DNA from: Ignelater luminosus
Taxonomy: Eukaryota > Arthropoda > Insecta > Coleoptera > Elateridae
Direction of reading: 5' to 3'
NCBI GenBank assembly: GCA_011009095.1
Contig: VTPC01000833.1
Location: 67,090-131,089 of the forward strand
Length of the DNA stretch: 64,000 bases
The position numbers were made by a program, and so were the translations under genes. Of the stretch, positions 45,840 through 58,379 are shown in pieces. The notes under the pieces were generated by a model. It did no database searches and was not told the origin of the DNA. It worked only from the letters and a program-made list of their open reading frames with translations. Within the stretch, counting starts at the first letter, position 1. Each line of letters opens with the position of its first letter.

Positions 45840-46890
45840 ACCACCTTTATGGTGGTAAGACGAATGTATGGACAAAACCTATTACGATACATTGGTTATA
45901 TACCAGGGTGATCAAACCAGAGTCAACATGTGGAATCTTGGTGTAGTAGCTAGCTCAAGACGCTGCAAACAATTACAGAAATCAAACTAGTCAAGATTGA
46001 AGCGGTGGCTTGTTTAAGAACAATGGGAGCTATCAGAACGACTCCTACAGTAGCAATGAAGTAAATTCTGTAATACAAGAAAAAGCAAGGAGATCCTTGC
46101 TTAAATTCTAGAACACAAAAAACCCGAGAATTACAGACTCAGGCACTAGTCATTCTTCGACACGAGATCCGACTATCCAACACACTTGGATAAAAATTTC
46201 CAAGTAACCATTGACAGAGAAATCTGTAAAAATACTGAACGAATGCCATCTGATAGGCTTATCTGGTTTACAAATGGATCAAAGACCTTGTAAGGCGCTT
46301 GAACAGGAATACATGGCATAGAACCAAAGGTGAAGCCTTGCTACTAAATACTAAGGTGCATAGATGAAACCCTGAGAAGAAATTATGTAAACGAACGAAT
46401 TTACATATACACAGACAGTCAAGCGGCACTCAAGGCTCTTCAGGGGGTAAAAGTGAAACAACTCGTAATGGAATGCCTTCGCGCACTAGCGAACCAAAAT
46501 CCAGTCAAACTGATTTGGGTGCTAAGGCGTAGTGAACAGAAAGCCGGTCGTTTAGCTAAACTGGAATTGGAAAACTCATTCTTTGGACCGGAGCTGGCTC
46601 TAAAAATACCTAAGTGTTTCGTTAGAGAAGCTATAAATACAGGAATCAAAGAACAGCAAAGCCAGATTTGGACGATTATCCCAAAAATAGGCACGGGAAG
46701 CTATTGGTAGATGAACCGTCTACGAAAAGAGCTAAGAAACTCAATAGAATAAGCAGAAGTAGGTTAAAAATCACAGTGACCCTATGATAAACCACATTTG
46801 CAACGAAAACTGATTCCGGACTATGAGAGGAAGACACTGAAACAGTGGAACGTATCTTATGACTAACACTTCGTAATCGTTTTTCTGCAA
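45840..46890 (+). pseudogene. Non-LTR RT C-terminus, RNase H and zinc finger
   Basis: After the insertion, VKIEAVACLRTMGAIRTTPT (45990-46050) is the RT C-terminal segment. IWFTNGSKT-like RNase H start is near 46260. YTDSQAALKALQGVK (46408-46452) and LALKIPKCFVREAINTGIKE (46590-46650) follow. The expected WVPGHSG box is changed to WVLRRSEQ (about 46516-46540). A degraded C-terminal zinc finger is near 46810. Compared with the copy at 2440-3345 it lacks about 80 bp in the early RNase H but has no MITE. Confidence 0.75.
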
Positions 46891-48430
46891 TGTGAGCATT
46901 TGTCTAAAATTTTAATTTTATATTTAACTGTAAATAACACTCTTAAAGTCTCATATAGTTTTATGAACCTCCTTGTCAGATTGTCAAGCGAATAGGAAAA
47001 CCCGTAAAATTAATTTACGAGAATCTTAATTAACAGTTTTCATTTACTATTTTCCCTTGTAGGTATTTGTCCCTGATTTCAAATTCATTTTCATAAAATT
47101 TATAATCGAGCACGGTATAATGTCATTTTATACCTTTCATAACGACACTTAACTTCGAATTTCGATAGAACTTAACAAAACCAATTAATTCTGTCGAACT
47201 CAGTCCTGTCTGTCATTTTCCTTAGATTATGTCGTTATCGCAATTTTTGATTCCTTTAATTTTCTGTAATGTTGATAACTGATAGGAAGTCTCAAGTCTG
47301 ATACAAGAAACCAGTCAATATTTACATTTAAACATTTTTTATCTATGTATATTATCATATTAATCTTCCTACACTATAACTTTGCTAATGTTCAACAAAG
47401 CTTCTTGGTCTTCAGTGAACGAACGTTTAGTTTCCAGAACAAAAACAAATAGCTACAGTTTGTGTACTCCTACTCCACCCCACACGATTTTCCAACTTTG
47501 TTAAAAAACGATTCCAATAACCTAATTTGATCACGCTTTGCATCATTTACTCACACCACTGACTGAATTAACCCAGAAGCACCAAATTAACTTAGATTTT
47601 TCTCGAGTTTGCAGGAACTTTTATTAAACTTCCTGTAAACTGGCAAAATACACAAACTGTTATAAAAATATAAAGAACAAAATTTTAACTATTACTATTT
47701 TCCAACAACAAAATTTCTTAGATCATTATTGTTGCTTGCAGTTTTTAATTTAAAAATTCTTCTTAAAAAAGGTTTAAAGTTTCATGAAGTTTTGTCAGTT
47801 AGTCTGAAGTGCTATCTTACTCGTGAGCACTTTTCCGGAATAAATATTTTATAAGCTTTTTTGCGGCTGCGAACTTTATATATCAGTTTGACATTAAATA
47901 TTTTAAAAATAAATTTGAAACACGCATAGTTAATTTCGAATAATGCGATTGTATGTGTCGGTATTTTTAGTTTTATTTTCAAAAATGTTACGTAATCGTT
48001 CACAGCAAAATATGCAAAAAGAAATAACAAAGAAATAATGAAGTTATCAGTATTTGGAGTATTATTTATTTCAGTATTCCTCTGCTGTTTTACATTGTTT
48101 CAATTGAACGCTATTTGCTCGAAGGTAATTACGTGCAGCTTGAATCAAATCGTCAATAAATAGCAATCGATTTGATCAGACTGGCATTGTGATGTATGAT
48201 AATTGAAACAATGATTGATTTGATAATTTGCAAATACATTTTTTACAGTTTATAAGGTTATTAATGTTCATTAAAATTCTGGATCAATGATGTCGTATAA
48301 ATAAAGAATAAACAAGCGTTACAACCCTATCAGTTTAAATCTAAAGTTGACAAATACTTATTGGAGGTTTACAAAATATGCCAAAGCACGCCAGTGTATG
48401 AAATATTTCAAATTATTCAAACACAATGAA
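46890..48430. other. Unassigned AT-rich sequence
   Basis: No gene recognised. Confidence 0.45.
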
Positions 48431-48659
48431 GTCACAAATCTAAATTTGTGAATGTGACACGCCGGTAGTATCAATAACGATAAACAATATATTCCAGGAA
48501 AAAGAGTTATCCCTTAGGCCAGCACCTGCTCTTCGACGAGTTTTCAAAGTGGAAGACAGCAAAGTCAGTGCTTCAAAAAGTTTTTTTCTAGCACTGTTGC
48601 TGAAGAAAATTTCCACAGCCAAATTGTCTACACATTGCTACACCTTTCTTACGCCTTTG

Positions 48660-49200
48660 TCTGGCCGCGTCCAGCATATTCATAAGCTCGACTTCTTGAG
48701 CCATCCAAAAGCAAGATACGATTGAAAGACCTCTTGTCTTGCCACTTCCAACAAGCTGGAATCACGTCTTACAAACTGTTACAGACGCAGACACCCTGAT
48801 CGTTAGGACAGCCTGCAAATTATAGAAGTCGCCTCGAATACCGGCACGCTTATTATGCAAAAGATTACAACTCCATACATTAAATCCTGGTACCAACACT
48901 TCAAGGGGAAATGTTTTTAACGTCAAGGAAATCTGAAAAGCCTTGACTGCGTTTTTTTCTTTCATGCTATTACCAAATGCGACATTACATCTGTTATGTA
49001 CCGGCTGGAAACTCCTCAAGAAGAGGCCCGAACTGCAAAGTGTCTCCAAAATCTTCTTGAACTCAACATCTAAAAATAGCAAACGGGCACCTTCGACTAC
49101 CTCCGTGGGCTATACTCAGTCAAAAGCAAAACTGTTCCTAAGGCCTCAATCGACTTGGCCACCCTCTCAAGCAACGTTCCTTCCGGACATATTTCCGTGA
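48660..49200 (+). pseudogene. Fragment of a PIN-like protein family common in insect repeats
   Basis: Plus-strand frames give LQTVTDADTLIVRTACKL (about 48770-48825) and, in another frame, LDCVFFFHAITKCDITSVMY (about 48942-49000). These recall the DADxLIVxTA and LFLHAFxGCDTTS motifs of an uncharacterised PIN/FEN-like family widespread in arthropod genomes. Frame breaks separate them. The family match is from memory of motifs and is tentative. Confidence 0.35.
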
Positions 49201-49839
49201 AAAGACATTAAAACTAAAAACTCGACAGTTTTGTCACTCAAAGCATAAACATAAGTTTGTCTCTCCAGAGGACAAGCTCAGTCCAGAAGACTAAAGCCGA
49301 GGAGGTCTAATTTCCAATCTTACCACCCGTTCCATACTGATACTCAATAATTAATCAGTTTTTATCTGAAAATATCGATGTTGCAAGGCCATTTCTCTAA
49401 TAGAAACAAAAACATTTATGTTTAATCTTAAGATGACTGCATGTGCAAGGATTAACCTACTACATCCGTTTCCCCTCTCTGTCTAAATCTACCAAACTCT
49501 CATGAAACTAAAAATGTCGGCGCAGACAAGAGTAGTGGCGAGTTATATATCAGGTAGACTGTACTTAACAACCTCAAAAGGAGTGATTTGCAAATTCTAA
49601 AAGATTTCCTTTCAAGAAAGTTTGCTTGACCTTACATAAATGGCAAGATGTCGAAGTATCAAAAAGAATTTATTCATCTTCCTTTATATATCTATAAGTA
49701 AGAGTGCAGTGACTCTTCGAGGACAGCTGTTAGAAGGCTTTTCCTCCTTAGAAAAACAGAAGCCAACTTGAGCAGGTAACAGTTCGCACTTGCATTCAGT
49801 AAAAACATACATTTAGGACGGAAGAGATCTGTTTTCTTG

Positions 49840-50055
49840 ATATCCTCGACAAAAAGAATTCCAACTCTAAACGGGCGTTTATTCGCTTTCTCGTTGCTAT
49901 AGTTTCGCTGTGCCCAGAAATCCAAACGAGATCGACTTCTTTTTTTTTGTGGCCAGCCCGTCTAAAACGTCTGAGCACTTCTTGTGCCATCTGTAGTTGC
50001 CACTGGCTGATATGATGATGTGGTGTGCTCTTTTGCTTGCCTTGGTTTTCCATGT
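49840..50055 (-). pseudogene. RNase H C-terminal fragment of a non-LTR element
   Basis: Inside a 126-codon minus-strand frame (50176-49796). The sequence MAQEVLRRFRR followed by VDLVWISGHSETIATRKRIN resembles the last RNase H motif (WIPGHxGIxGNE) of non-LTR RNase H domains, with the usual GNE changed. Upstream domains are not visible. Confidence 0.45.
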
Positions 50056-50226
50056 GCAAGGATACTTCAAGCCTGGCTATAGTATTAACGTTTAAGCTAC
50101 ATAGCAATCTTGATAATAAAATAACCTCATAACACATTATACAGAGGTTTCTCCCAAAAACTATTCCAATAAACAAAAAGAAAGCCTGGGAAAACGAAAA
50201 ATCAAGAAGAAAACATTCCTTTCAGA

Positions 50227-50610
50227 ATGAACAGTAACTTACGAGCTAGAGTAATACAAATATTAAAACAGGAACTGCAACGGGATAAAGGAAGACAAGT
50301 AGATTTCTTGCTTGGTAAGTATCATTCAGGTGGCAGTCAGGCAACTGCAACAGATGACGACTGCACCGCCAACATCAAAACCCGCGACTGGAGGATTAAC
50401 TTTACCGTTCACTATAGTAGCGAGGCCAAGAAAGTGCAACTACGCGCCGTCCTATGGGGAGCCCGCTGCAGATTTCATTCGGAAAAAGCAGCTGCCAGCC
50501 AGCTACATCATGCCTACGATGGTGGAATCACGCTCTACAAAATCCCGATGAAAGACGGCATTGCGGTGTACTGCGCGTTCGCCGCTCCTAAGCCGTCACG
50601 GAGTTCGTAG
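50227..50610 (+). CDS. Unassigned open frame, GC-elevated, 127 codons
   Basis: An ATG-initiated frame with markedly higher GC than its surroundings. The N-terminus (MNSNLRARVIQILKQELQRD) looks helical and the middle has alternating short hydrophobic segments. After a frame change it seems to continue into VTEFVASASEIETRI and a Cys/His stretch (CCRCPQRHFHREL, near 50685-50725). That arrangement would suit an ORF1 of a non-LTR element, in keeping with an RNase H fragment 250 bases downstream. I recognise no specific family. Confidence 0.3.
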   Translation: MNSNLRARVIQILKQELQRDKGRQVDFLLGKYHSGGSQATATDDDCTANIKTRDWRINFTVHYSSEAKKVQLRAVLWGARCRFHSEKAAASQLHHAYDGGITLYKIPMKDGIAVYCAFAAPKPSRSS

Positions 50611-50839
50611 CCAGTGCCAGCGAAATAGAAACGAGGATCGCCAAGCCTACCAGATCTTCGGAGCCAACCCGCAACCAACTTCCTCAGTGCTGCCGTTGCC
50701 CGCAGCGACACTTCCATCGGGAACTGCGCCGCCTGCACAATCATCGTCCGGGAAACGGACATTTAAATTTGGATTGAGCGAGATTCTTATCTTTGGATTT
50801 TGCAAAATGTCGCAGAGAGCGTCCCATCTAATGACAGTT

Positions 50840-50941
50840 ATAGATAGGGTTAGGATTAAAATAAGATGGGTTAAAGCACGTATAGGTATAGAAGGGAATG
50901 AAAGGGTAGATGAATTAGCTAGGCAAGCAGCTATAGAATAA
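50840..50941 (+). pseudogene. RNase H C-terminal fragment, plus strand
   Basis: IRWVKARIGIEGNERVDELA (about 50860-50920) is the last RNase H motif of I/R1-type non-LTR elements (IxWVKAHxGIxGNERADELA). It is followed by a stop at 50939. Upstream RT is absent. Confidence 0.7.
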
Positions 50942-51149
50942 GGAATAGAAATGATACTAAATATCGGGAAACGGACAAGGGGCCATGCAGCGGCACGAGA
51001 ATCACTAAACAAGCACAATCAATGCACCACCAACCACGTCACCGCCATTCTAGATGCACCGACCCCAAGGAACGGGGTTTGTTCAGCAATCCCTCCTGGG
51101 CCATCAGCTTCAATTAAACAATTCCACAAATTACCTTTATGACCCTGAC

Positions 51150-54100
51150 AAAACGTTTTTATTCAGGCCCATTTCGCGTTAAAGATCTCTCTAGGATTGG
51201 ATCAGATAATTTCTGATCATCATGGATAAAACCTCCCAGCATATGAAAGTGGTTGGATCACATCGGCTATATTCCAAAATTGGTTTAAGCAATTTTGCAG
51301 AAATTTCAAATAAGATCACTAAGTACTACTACTTTGTGATGGCAACATCCCATCTAGATAGAATCAACCAAACTTCCAGTCCGCATTACTAACGTAACGT
51401 ACTGTAACCTTCACAAAAATGTTAAGGATTTGTTAATCTCGTATGCTAAAGTCAAAAAATCATAGCTTTGGTTTTCTTCCTACAAATAGAACACAAATCA
51501 TACATCAAGGAGAAACACCAGAGATATCAATACAATAAAACCAAACTGGATTCAAGAAGAAAGAAACCTCAAATACCTTTTTTTTATAAAATTATGCACA
51601 CCTTCGGTATCTTCAGCAATAACATCTACGTTTACATCAGAATTTCTCAAACGTGTGCTTTGAAAATACAAGACTTTTAAGAAACCAGGAGAAGATAAGA
51701 TGCAAAAGAGAAAGTTATTACTTTAGATAATTTGTAGTTGAAATTATAGAAATGAAGGATGCAGAAAAGAAAAAGAAAAACTCTAGAAAAAGAGAAAACA
51801 CTACCTAACATTGATGCTTTAGATTGATCAGCAACTAAGTTTACTACTAGAGGTTCAGGAAAGAACCAAATACAAAAGTAGAAGGAGTTGAGCAGGCTTT
51901 AAACCGGATGAAAGTTTTACAAAAAAAAAACCAAGAGTATCAGAGAAACGAAAATGAAAAAAGCTACAAAGAAGATGATTAGATGCTAAAATTTCATTGC
52001 CAAAATTTAAAAGATGGTTAAGAAATTCTGTCAGCTACAGATAGGCATGTGGTAAGAAGAAGAAGAAGTTATAAGGCTCGTTTCTAAAAATGAAAAAACA
52101 TTTAAAAAGAAAGTAACTGATATTATGTGTATCCCCAAATTATTTTTTGTTTTACTAGACAGCAGAGAAAAGTCGCCAAGAAACAGACATACCTGCAGTT
52201 GTTATGCTTTTATGATTAGAAAATCGAAAACGTTACCATCAGAATTTAAAATAGAACACATTTGTTCTTATTGAGAATCTTCTTAGTTTAGTATCAGATT
52301 AGCCCGGGTTGACGTAGGTCACAGAATTCACCGTCCCAAGCTGATAAACAAGGACCACACGAATCCATTACAGTTTTGAGTTTTTAGTAACTCTTTAGTA
52401 ACTCTTTAATAACTATCACTCTCCATTGACTATTCAAACTATTCTTGTAATGTTTTAGGTATGTCGAAAGTGTAAGAACTCATTCATGAATTTATTAAAG
52501 AGAAAAGCTTATCAAAATTTATGATCATGAAAAATTTCAAACTGAGTTCCTGGATTTTAGAGCTTTCATTTATTGATAATTAAGTGAGATTTTTGAATTT
52601 GCTTGCCCTGAATTATTTTATTAAATCTGAAACAACAGTAGTAACTGTTTTGTCAAGAAACATTTCTAATTAATTAAAATGACGCTCACTAAAATTTCAT
52701 GAAGTTAGACAACACAGTTCTGTGTTTGAAACTTAATGGCGTACTACCTATCTTAGAATGCCTTACATATTTGGACCCTATCGTGATGTAGTAACATGAT
52801 TTAATATTTTATTTGAAAGGGGTGTGGTATTTTGAGATTACCACGTCGGTTTGAAATAGACGAGGGACTTTGAGATATCTGCTTTTGTTTTTTTAATTAA
52901 CTTCCAAATAGGTCACTGGTCACTTACGTGTAAATAAGTTTCTAGCAATAATGTTATTAGAAGATCTAAGATATAATATTGTGGGATACACATTGATCTT
53001 CCTTGAACAGAATTTAGGATGTGCAGAAATGAAGAAATGGAACGAAAGAAATGAAAACAGGAGCTATTTAGAATTGCAAAAGTGAAAGGAGAGAAAAAGT
53101 CTTTAACAGCCGCTAAATACGTTTTTGTGCCTTTTTATTGGGCCGAATTGAAAACAAAAAACAAAATCAATAAGATATGCATAATGTAAGCAGCAACCAT
53201 TAATAATGTTGAAAGATTGTGTCAACTAACTAAATTCTTTTCTATTTGCTTTCCATCATAGACTGTTTTTCTGGCTTGTTCCCTGTGAAATAAAACCCTA
53301 ATCTAGAACAATTTCGGAGTGGTTCGATTTTAACCGCCTCACTAACTTCTTGTTTATTGTACCTACTGGCGATTAAGATAGAAAGGATTACGTACGACTC
53401 TCTACCAAAACACTGATAAAGAAGGAACTCGGAGACCACATACCTATAATATAGTAGATCGCCTCTTTTAAACGAGTTTACCTTTATCTACTGCAAGCAA
53501 TTTTTCGTTTAGATGTCCTTATCCGTAGCAACGACTTTATTGACTTGAGTGCAGTATCTAATCGGTTAAAGTAACTAACGCATCCGGTACGGTACGATAA
53601 TAAAACAAACTGTTACAGGAAAGTGGTCTTAAATCGATTCGATAACTGCACAGCTTTATATACGCGATTTTAAAAGCTTGAAAATTGTTTTAGCCTAACA
53701 TGTATTGACAGGAGTCTCTCCCTGGCAATAAAAACTACATTAACTTTCGCTTTGCCCTTATCAGCAGCGCACACCGTGTACTAAAATGTTTCTCCCACCG
53801 TTCACGTTCATGAACACCCTTTTTCGGGAATATTTCTCTAATTTCCCGCCATTGCATGAGGTTTTGATATATCACGCAGTAGGTGGAAAATAAATCAAAA
53901 ATTTATCTAGATAACAATAAAACGGAGTGGCCTAAATGCTGTCTTAGATAAGCTTATACATATATATTTTTCTTTTTGTTTTACAAGCTTTCTCAAGCCA
54001 ATTCTACAACCCCATTCATCCATCTAACTCTGATGCCAACTAAACCGCTTATACAGCAAGTTGAGCCTAATGCATTAATTACATCAGAAAGTTTGTGATA

Positions 54101-55655
54101 CACTTTTCTTTGTAAAAGTTAGGACAGAACAGTAAGAAAGAAAAACAGAATATTAAGCTAAATGATTACAATAACATGCTGATTTGAAATTATTTTTAAA
54201 ATGTATTATTAGTCAGAGAACAAGCCTCTATGTGGGGAAATTTAAGTACGTCTAATTAAGAATATTAAGACCAGCATGTACGTAATTAGTTACGTTTTAA
54301 TGTAAAAGTTATTACGAGCTCTTACATTTAAACATTTTAATGTAATGAAACTTACAGTGTGTAATTTTGTGTGTTATAGCATAATTTTATGATACTTTTG
54401 CAAAATTAAACTAATATTATCATCTTAGCAGGACCGTACATAAAGATGCAAAAAGAGATTTACTTTAAACTTGTACATCTATCATTTAACAATATAGTAA
54501 TTTAAATAAAATTCTCAACTAATTAATTTAGTTGCGGACAAACAAGTAAACGAATGAAATCTTCTATTTTTCCATCAAAGACGTTTATGATAAATTAATA
54601 AATTTTTCGTATAGAAGTGATTTAGCGCCAACATTTGACAAGTCATTTTCAATAAAAGCTTCTTATATTAATGCTGACTAATAGAATTACAATAAAGCTC
54701 CATAGCATAGCATCCAACGTGCAAACAAATGGGAACTTTCTTATATATTCTACAACCTGATTTGATCAATATTTGAATAATATGAAACCCTTGAAAGCAC
54801 TTCCAGGCAATTCTTTTTTAAAATTTCTTCCCTCTTTTATAAATACAAAGTGTAAAAAGGATTCTTTCAGTTTAATTTCCAGGTCTCAAATTGTAATTTG
54901 TCCAGGATTAAGCGTATAGTATGTTAGAGAATGGCGCGGTCAGCTCTTCAAAACTATTAGGTCAAGCAGAAATATTAGGAGAAGGGGAGAAAAGATCAAG
55001 ATGATTAGGATTAGTAGCAACACCGCTTGCCTAGAACTAGCTTTATCTCTGCAACTGAAATTCCCAACTTGAATTTAGTCCAAATTCATTGACTCAAAAT
55101 CTAACATTCTTCTAAAAGTTTCTGGTTTGACTTAAAAAAAATCAGCTCTCTTTATTGATATTTCTGCAAATGGAGTTTATTGCTCTGTAAAAACTGCTCG
55201 TCTTCATTAGTCATTACACTACGTTTAGATTCATTCCCATTAGTAGCCAAAATCTTGTTGGTTTTGCGGGTTTGATGAACCTTCAATTCTTCAAACTCCT
55301 TACTTCTGCAAAACGGCCATTTCACAGTTCTCTACCTTGTTTACTTTGACCACTAGCGCATGCTTAGTCATTCCTTCCAGTTTTTGTATCAAATTATATT
55401 TCTGCTCTGTCTCAATACATTGGATTCCTCGATCTAGCTTTCAAGTTATTTCTATTTGACTTCCCTCTTCCTGTATTACCTCCTTGTTCACAAGCCTCTT
55501 ACAAATAGATCAATACTTAATTTCTTTCAATTCTGCTCCCCTTTCCTTTAACTCCCTACCTTTTTTCCTATTTGGTCCAGTTTGTTGCACTATATGCGAG
55601 TACTATCGCCTGCGCCTGTGCAATTACGTTCACTTGGATTAGAGCAAACGAACTC
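51150..55655. other. Unassigned AT-rich sequence
   Basis: About 4.5 kb with no recognisable gene; purine-rich tracts at 51700-52080 and short chance frames only (for example 53242-53439 minus). Confidence 0.45.
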
Positions 55656-55660
55656 ATTTA

Positions 55661-56285
55661 CAGTAGCGCACAAAAAACTCCGGACGGTCATGCTATGCTA
55701 TGAACATTAGTAATTTGTTCAAATCTGATTTATCGGTTCCTAAAATATCCGAGACATGTAAAATTGCAAAATCGACGGTATCGATAAGGTAAGGTCGTGG
55801 AGCGCAAAACGAAAAACGGACGATTAAGAAAGACCTCTTTGGTGGAAGATACAATCATCTATAGAAAATCTGTCACCGATACCACCAAGACTGCAATTGA
55901 CATTGCAGACAAAATGCGTGACGCTTTTGGTTGCGATATCAGTTGAATGACTGTAGGTCATCTGGGGATTTAATGGTCGTATTGCATCAAAAAGCTCAAC
56001 GATTAGTCGGAAAACCGGAAAGAAAGACTAGAATTGTCTTTAGAAAAGGTCAAACTGTTGTTTAGAGATGAGTCGAAGCTCTCTGTCTGTTTGGGAGCGA
56101 CTGTAAGAAGTAACACTGTGAAGCATGTTCATTGCGTCTTGCAAAGTCATTTTTGGATAGCGGAAAAGTTTAGGTTCTACAATAGTCCTCACAAGCATCC
56201 GACCTGAACCCTATTGAGCACATACGGGAAACTATGTAGAAGTTAATTAAATCCAGACTTTTAAAATACTGCCCAATCTTTACTT
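55661..56285 (+). pseudogene. Tc1-like transposon remnant
   Basis: The left end CAGTAGCGCACAAAAAACTC follows TA (55659-55660) and resembles Tc1-type terminal repeats. Internally, RTIKKDLFGGRYNHL-type frames are broken, but GRPRKTS-like, SVTDTTKTAIDIADKMRDAF (about 55872-55930) and LFRDESKLSVCLG (about 56060-56100) can be read. DLNPIEHIRETM, the third catalytic region, is near 56201-56237. The gap between the last two motifs is too short, so the core has an internal deletion. The right inverted repeat was not found. Confidence 0.7.
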
Positions 56286-56759
56286 TCATTTATTTTTTGT
56301 AAAAATATTTATTATGAACTTCTCGGGAGAGCCTGTAACCTCTAGAGAACGCATCACCAGGTGGGGGATAGGGGAACGCTTCCCAGATATGGGTAGTTGG
56401 AGGGAAACGAAATACCTCCCGCAGACCAACAGGCATACATCGACAGCGACTGATTCACAGTAGGCGGTTATTAACAGCGACTGATCCAGAATGAACGGCT
56501 GAAAGAAAAGATCCTCCAAGAGGGGGTTTTGACGTCAGGATTTAGCAACCGAACACAAGTAAAACAGAAAAGGGCAATCTGAAAAAATGGCAGAATGAAA
56601 AACCACGGAATTATTGCCCGGGTAGAAATCCACACCTCCAAAGGAGGAAGCCTTAACGGATACAGGGAGAAGGCAACTCTGCTAATGATTTAGAAAACCC
56701 AGTCTCAAGTCTCAACCAAAAAAAAAAAGAAAAGACAACAAAAAAGAATCGTAAGATAA

Positions 56760-57460
56760 TAATGCAGGCCCTGGAATATCCAAGGTTGGAGAACTAAGGA
56801 CAAAGAAGACAAAAAGATCAATATAGATATCATGCTAATTAGTAAAACAAACAGAGAAGGAAACGGTATAGAAGACATTGATGGCGTTTTTCACTGCTAG
56901 AGCGGAGTTAGAAAAGAACAAAGAGCAAAGGCAGAAGTAGGTATTTTGATGAGAAAGAAATGGCAAAATTCGATCAGGCCATAGGAACCCATCAATGGAA
57001 AAATCAGAAATGGAAATGGAACTATGGGGAAGACGATTGATAATTATTGGGTGGTATGGACCAACAGATGATAGACCCGAAATTGAAAAAGAACTCTTTA
57101 TGGACATACTGCAAGAACAAATAGATAAAATCCAACAAAGACAAGAACTTAGTTTGGCAGAAGACATGAACGGTAGAACGGGAAAAAACGACAACAGCAA
57201 GACAGTTGGGAGATTTGGAGAAGTGACAAATGGAAACGGCAAACATATAATTGAATGATTTAAAAATAACAAACGGCTTCTACCACCACGAGGACATGCA
57301 TAAATTTACCCGAAAACAAGAAACGAGAAATCTCAGAGCAATAAGTGAGTACATAACAGTAAAGATAAAGACAACTATTAAAATAAAGGACGTTAAAGTG
57401 AAAAGGAGCAGAATGTGGAACAGACCACAAGTTACTGATGGCAATTATGGAATTTCCTAG
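56760..57460 (+). pseudogene. RTE-like endonuclease remnant
   Basis: IDIMLISKTNREGNGIEDID (56823-56880) is the N-terminal motif with SKT in place of the usual SET. LIIIGWYGPTDDRPEIEKEL (57040-57100) and LAEDMNGRTGK (about 57155-57186, family GDMNGR) follow. LKITNGFYHHEDMHKFTRKQ (57260-57320) and the DYIxVKxKTTIKI region (57345-57395) complete it. Several frameshifts; non-functional. Confidence 0.78.
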
Positions 57461-57499
57461 GAGGGAAACACATCAATCCAAAAGAACAAAACTAGAAAT

Positions 57500-57690
57500 A
57501 TCAAACTAAGAAATCAAGAGACGCTTGAATGTAGAAAAGGACACCTTGGATATCATCGAAGAAAAGCATCTAACATGGTATGAACACGTTAGAAGAACAG
57601 ATTCTAACCGATGGATAGAAAAAGCAACAAAATGGAGCCCTATAGGCAAACGCAAAAGAGGAAGACCAAGAAAGTCCTAAACACTACGAC
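57500..57690 (+). pseudogene. RTE-like ORF2 C-terminal tail
   Basis: EEKHLTWYEHVRRTD and RWIEKATKWSPIGKRKRGRP (57560-57670) are the conserved tail of RTE-like polymerases. It directly follows the endonuclease remnant, showing loss of the RT core. Confidence 0.72.
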
Positions 57691-57789
57691 GAGACCTCGT
57701 CAATTCTCTGGCGAAATTGGAAATCTTTAGAACAATGCGAAGATCTCCCAGTTTATCGGAACTGAATGTAAATGCCAGAATTGACAATA

Positions 57790-58270
57790 AGGTCCAGTGA
57801 ACTGACTTCAGACCAATCATATCTATACGACATTTGTAAAGCCACATCAACTGGAAAAGTTAATTCGAGTTACGCAAATTGTAATCCTGACAAATTGGCT
57901 CATTCAATATAGCTTACAATGGCAAATAGAACACTTCGTTTCTATGTTGTTGCTGAAGATATTATTTTAAAAATCTGAAAAAATCACAGCAACTATAGAC
58001 ACAAAGTTCCAACTTTAATTGTTTTGACCCACCCTAGCTGAATATGTTAACGTAGTTGGATGGCAGTCGTGCTGTGGGGTCTCGTGGCTAAGTTCTGACC
58101 AAAAATGGTTTTAGTGGAATTTCACAATTTCTGTCGAAAATAAGCTAAAGTTGGCCATTAGCTGCCTATTTGCTAGTACTACCTGTTGAGCCAAGAATCT
58201 GTAATTTGGATTCATTTATACCCTCAAAACTGTAACTAGGTATGTCCTCCAAATTTAAGGCCAGGTGACA
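57790..58270. other. Unassigned sequence before gypsy pol
   Basis: No gag or protease motif recognised, so the gypsy copy that follows lacks its 5' part or it is too decayed to see. Confidence 0.4.
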
Positions 58271-58379
58271 CTCGACTGCTAGAGTCAATTACACAATTTG
58301 AACAATTTTTATACCTATCTGCTATCCTTGAGAGAACGTCAAAATTATCAATTAAAAACAAACAAGCAGATTATGGGAG

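Larger units (their letters stand above)
43040..46890 (+). mobile_element. R1/I-like non-LTR retrotransposon with RNase H, decayed and interrupted
   Basis: Plus-strand order: endonuclease (about 43320-44080), linker (to about 44280), RT (about 44560-45055), a GC-rich insertion (45056-45805), the rest of the RT C-terminus (about 45840-46080), RNase H (about 46230-46560), then a C-terminal zinc finger (46800-46845). Many stops and shifts. The 43040-43320 part may be the end of ORF1. The same family gives the fragment at 2440-3345. Confidence 0.75.
56380..57790 (+). mobile_element. RTE-like non-LTR element with RT deleted
   Basis: A leader-like segment (56380-56750) and endonuclease (56760-57460) join almost directly to the C-terminal tail (57500-57690). 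The roughly 1.5-2 kb RT expected between them is missing. The tail type and endonuclease type belong to the same family as the RT remnant at 3360-4665. Confidence 0.7.
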
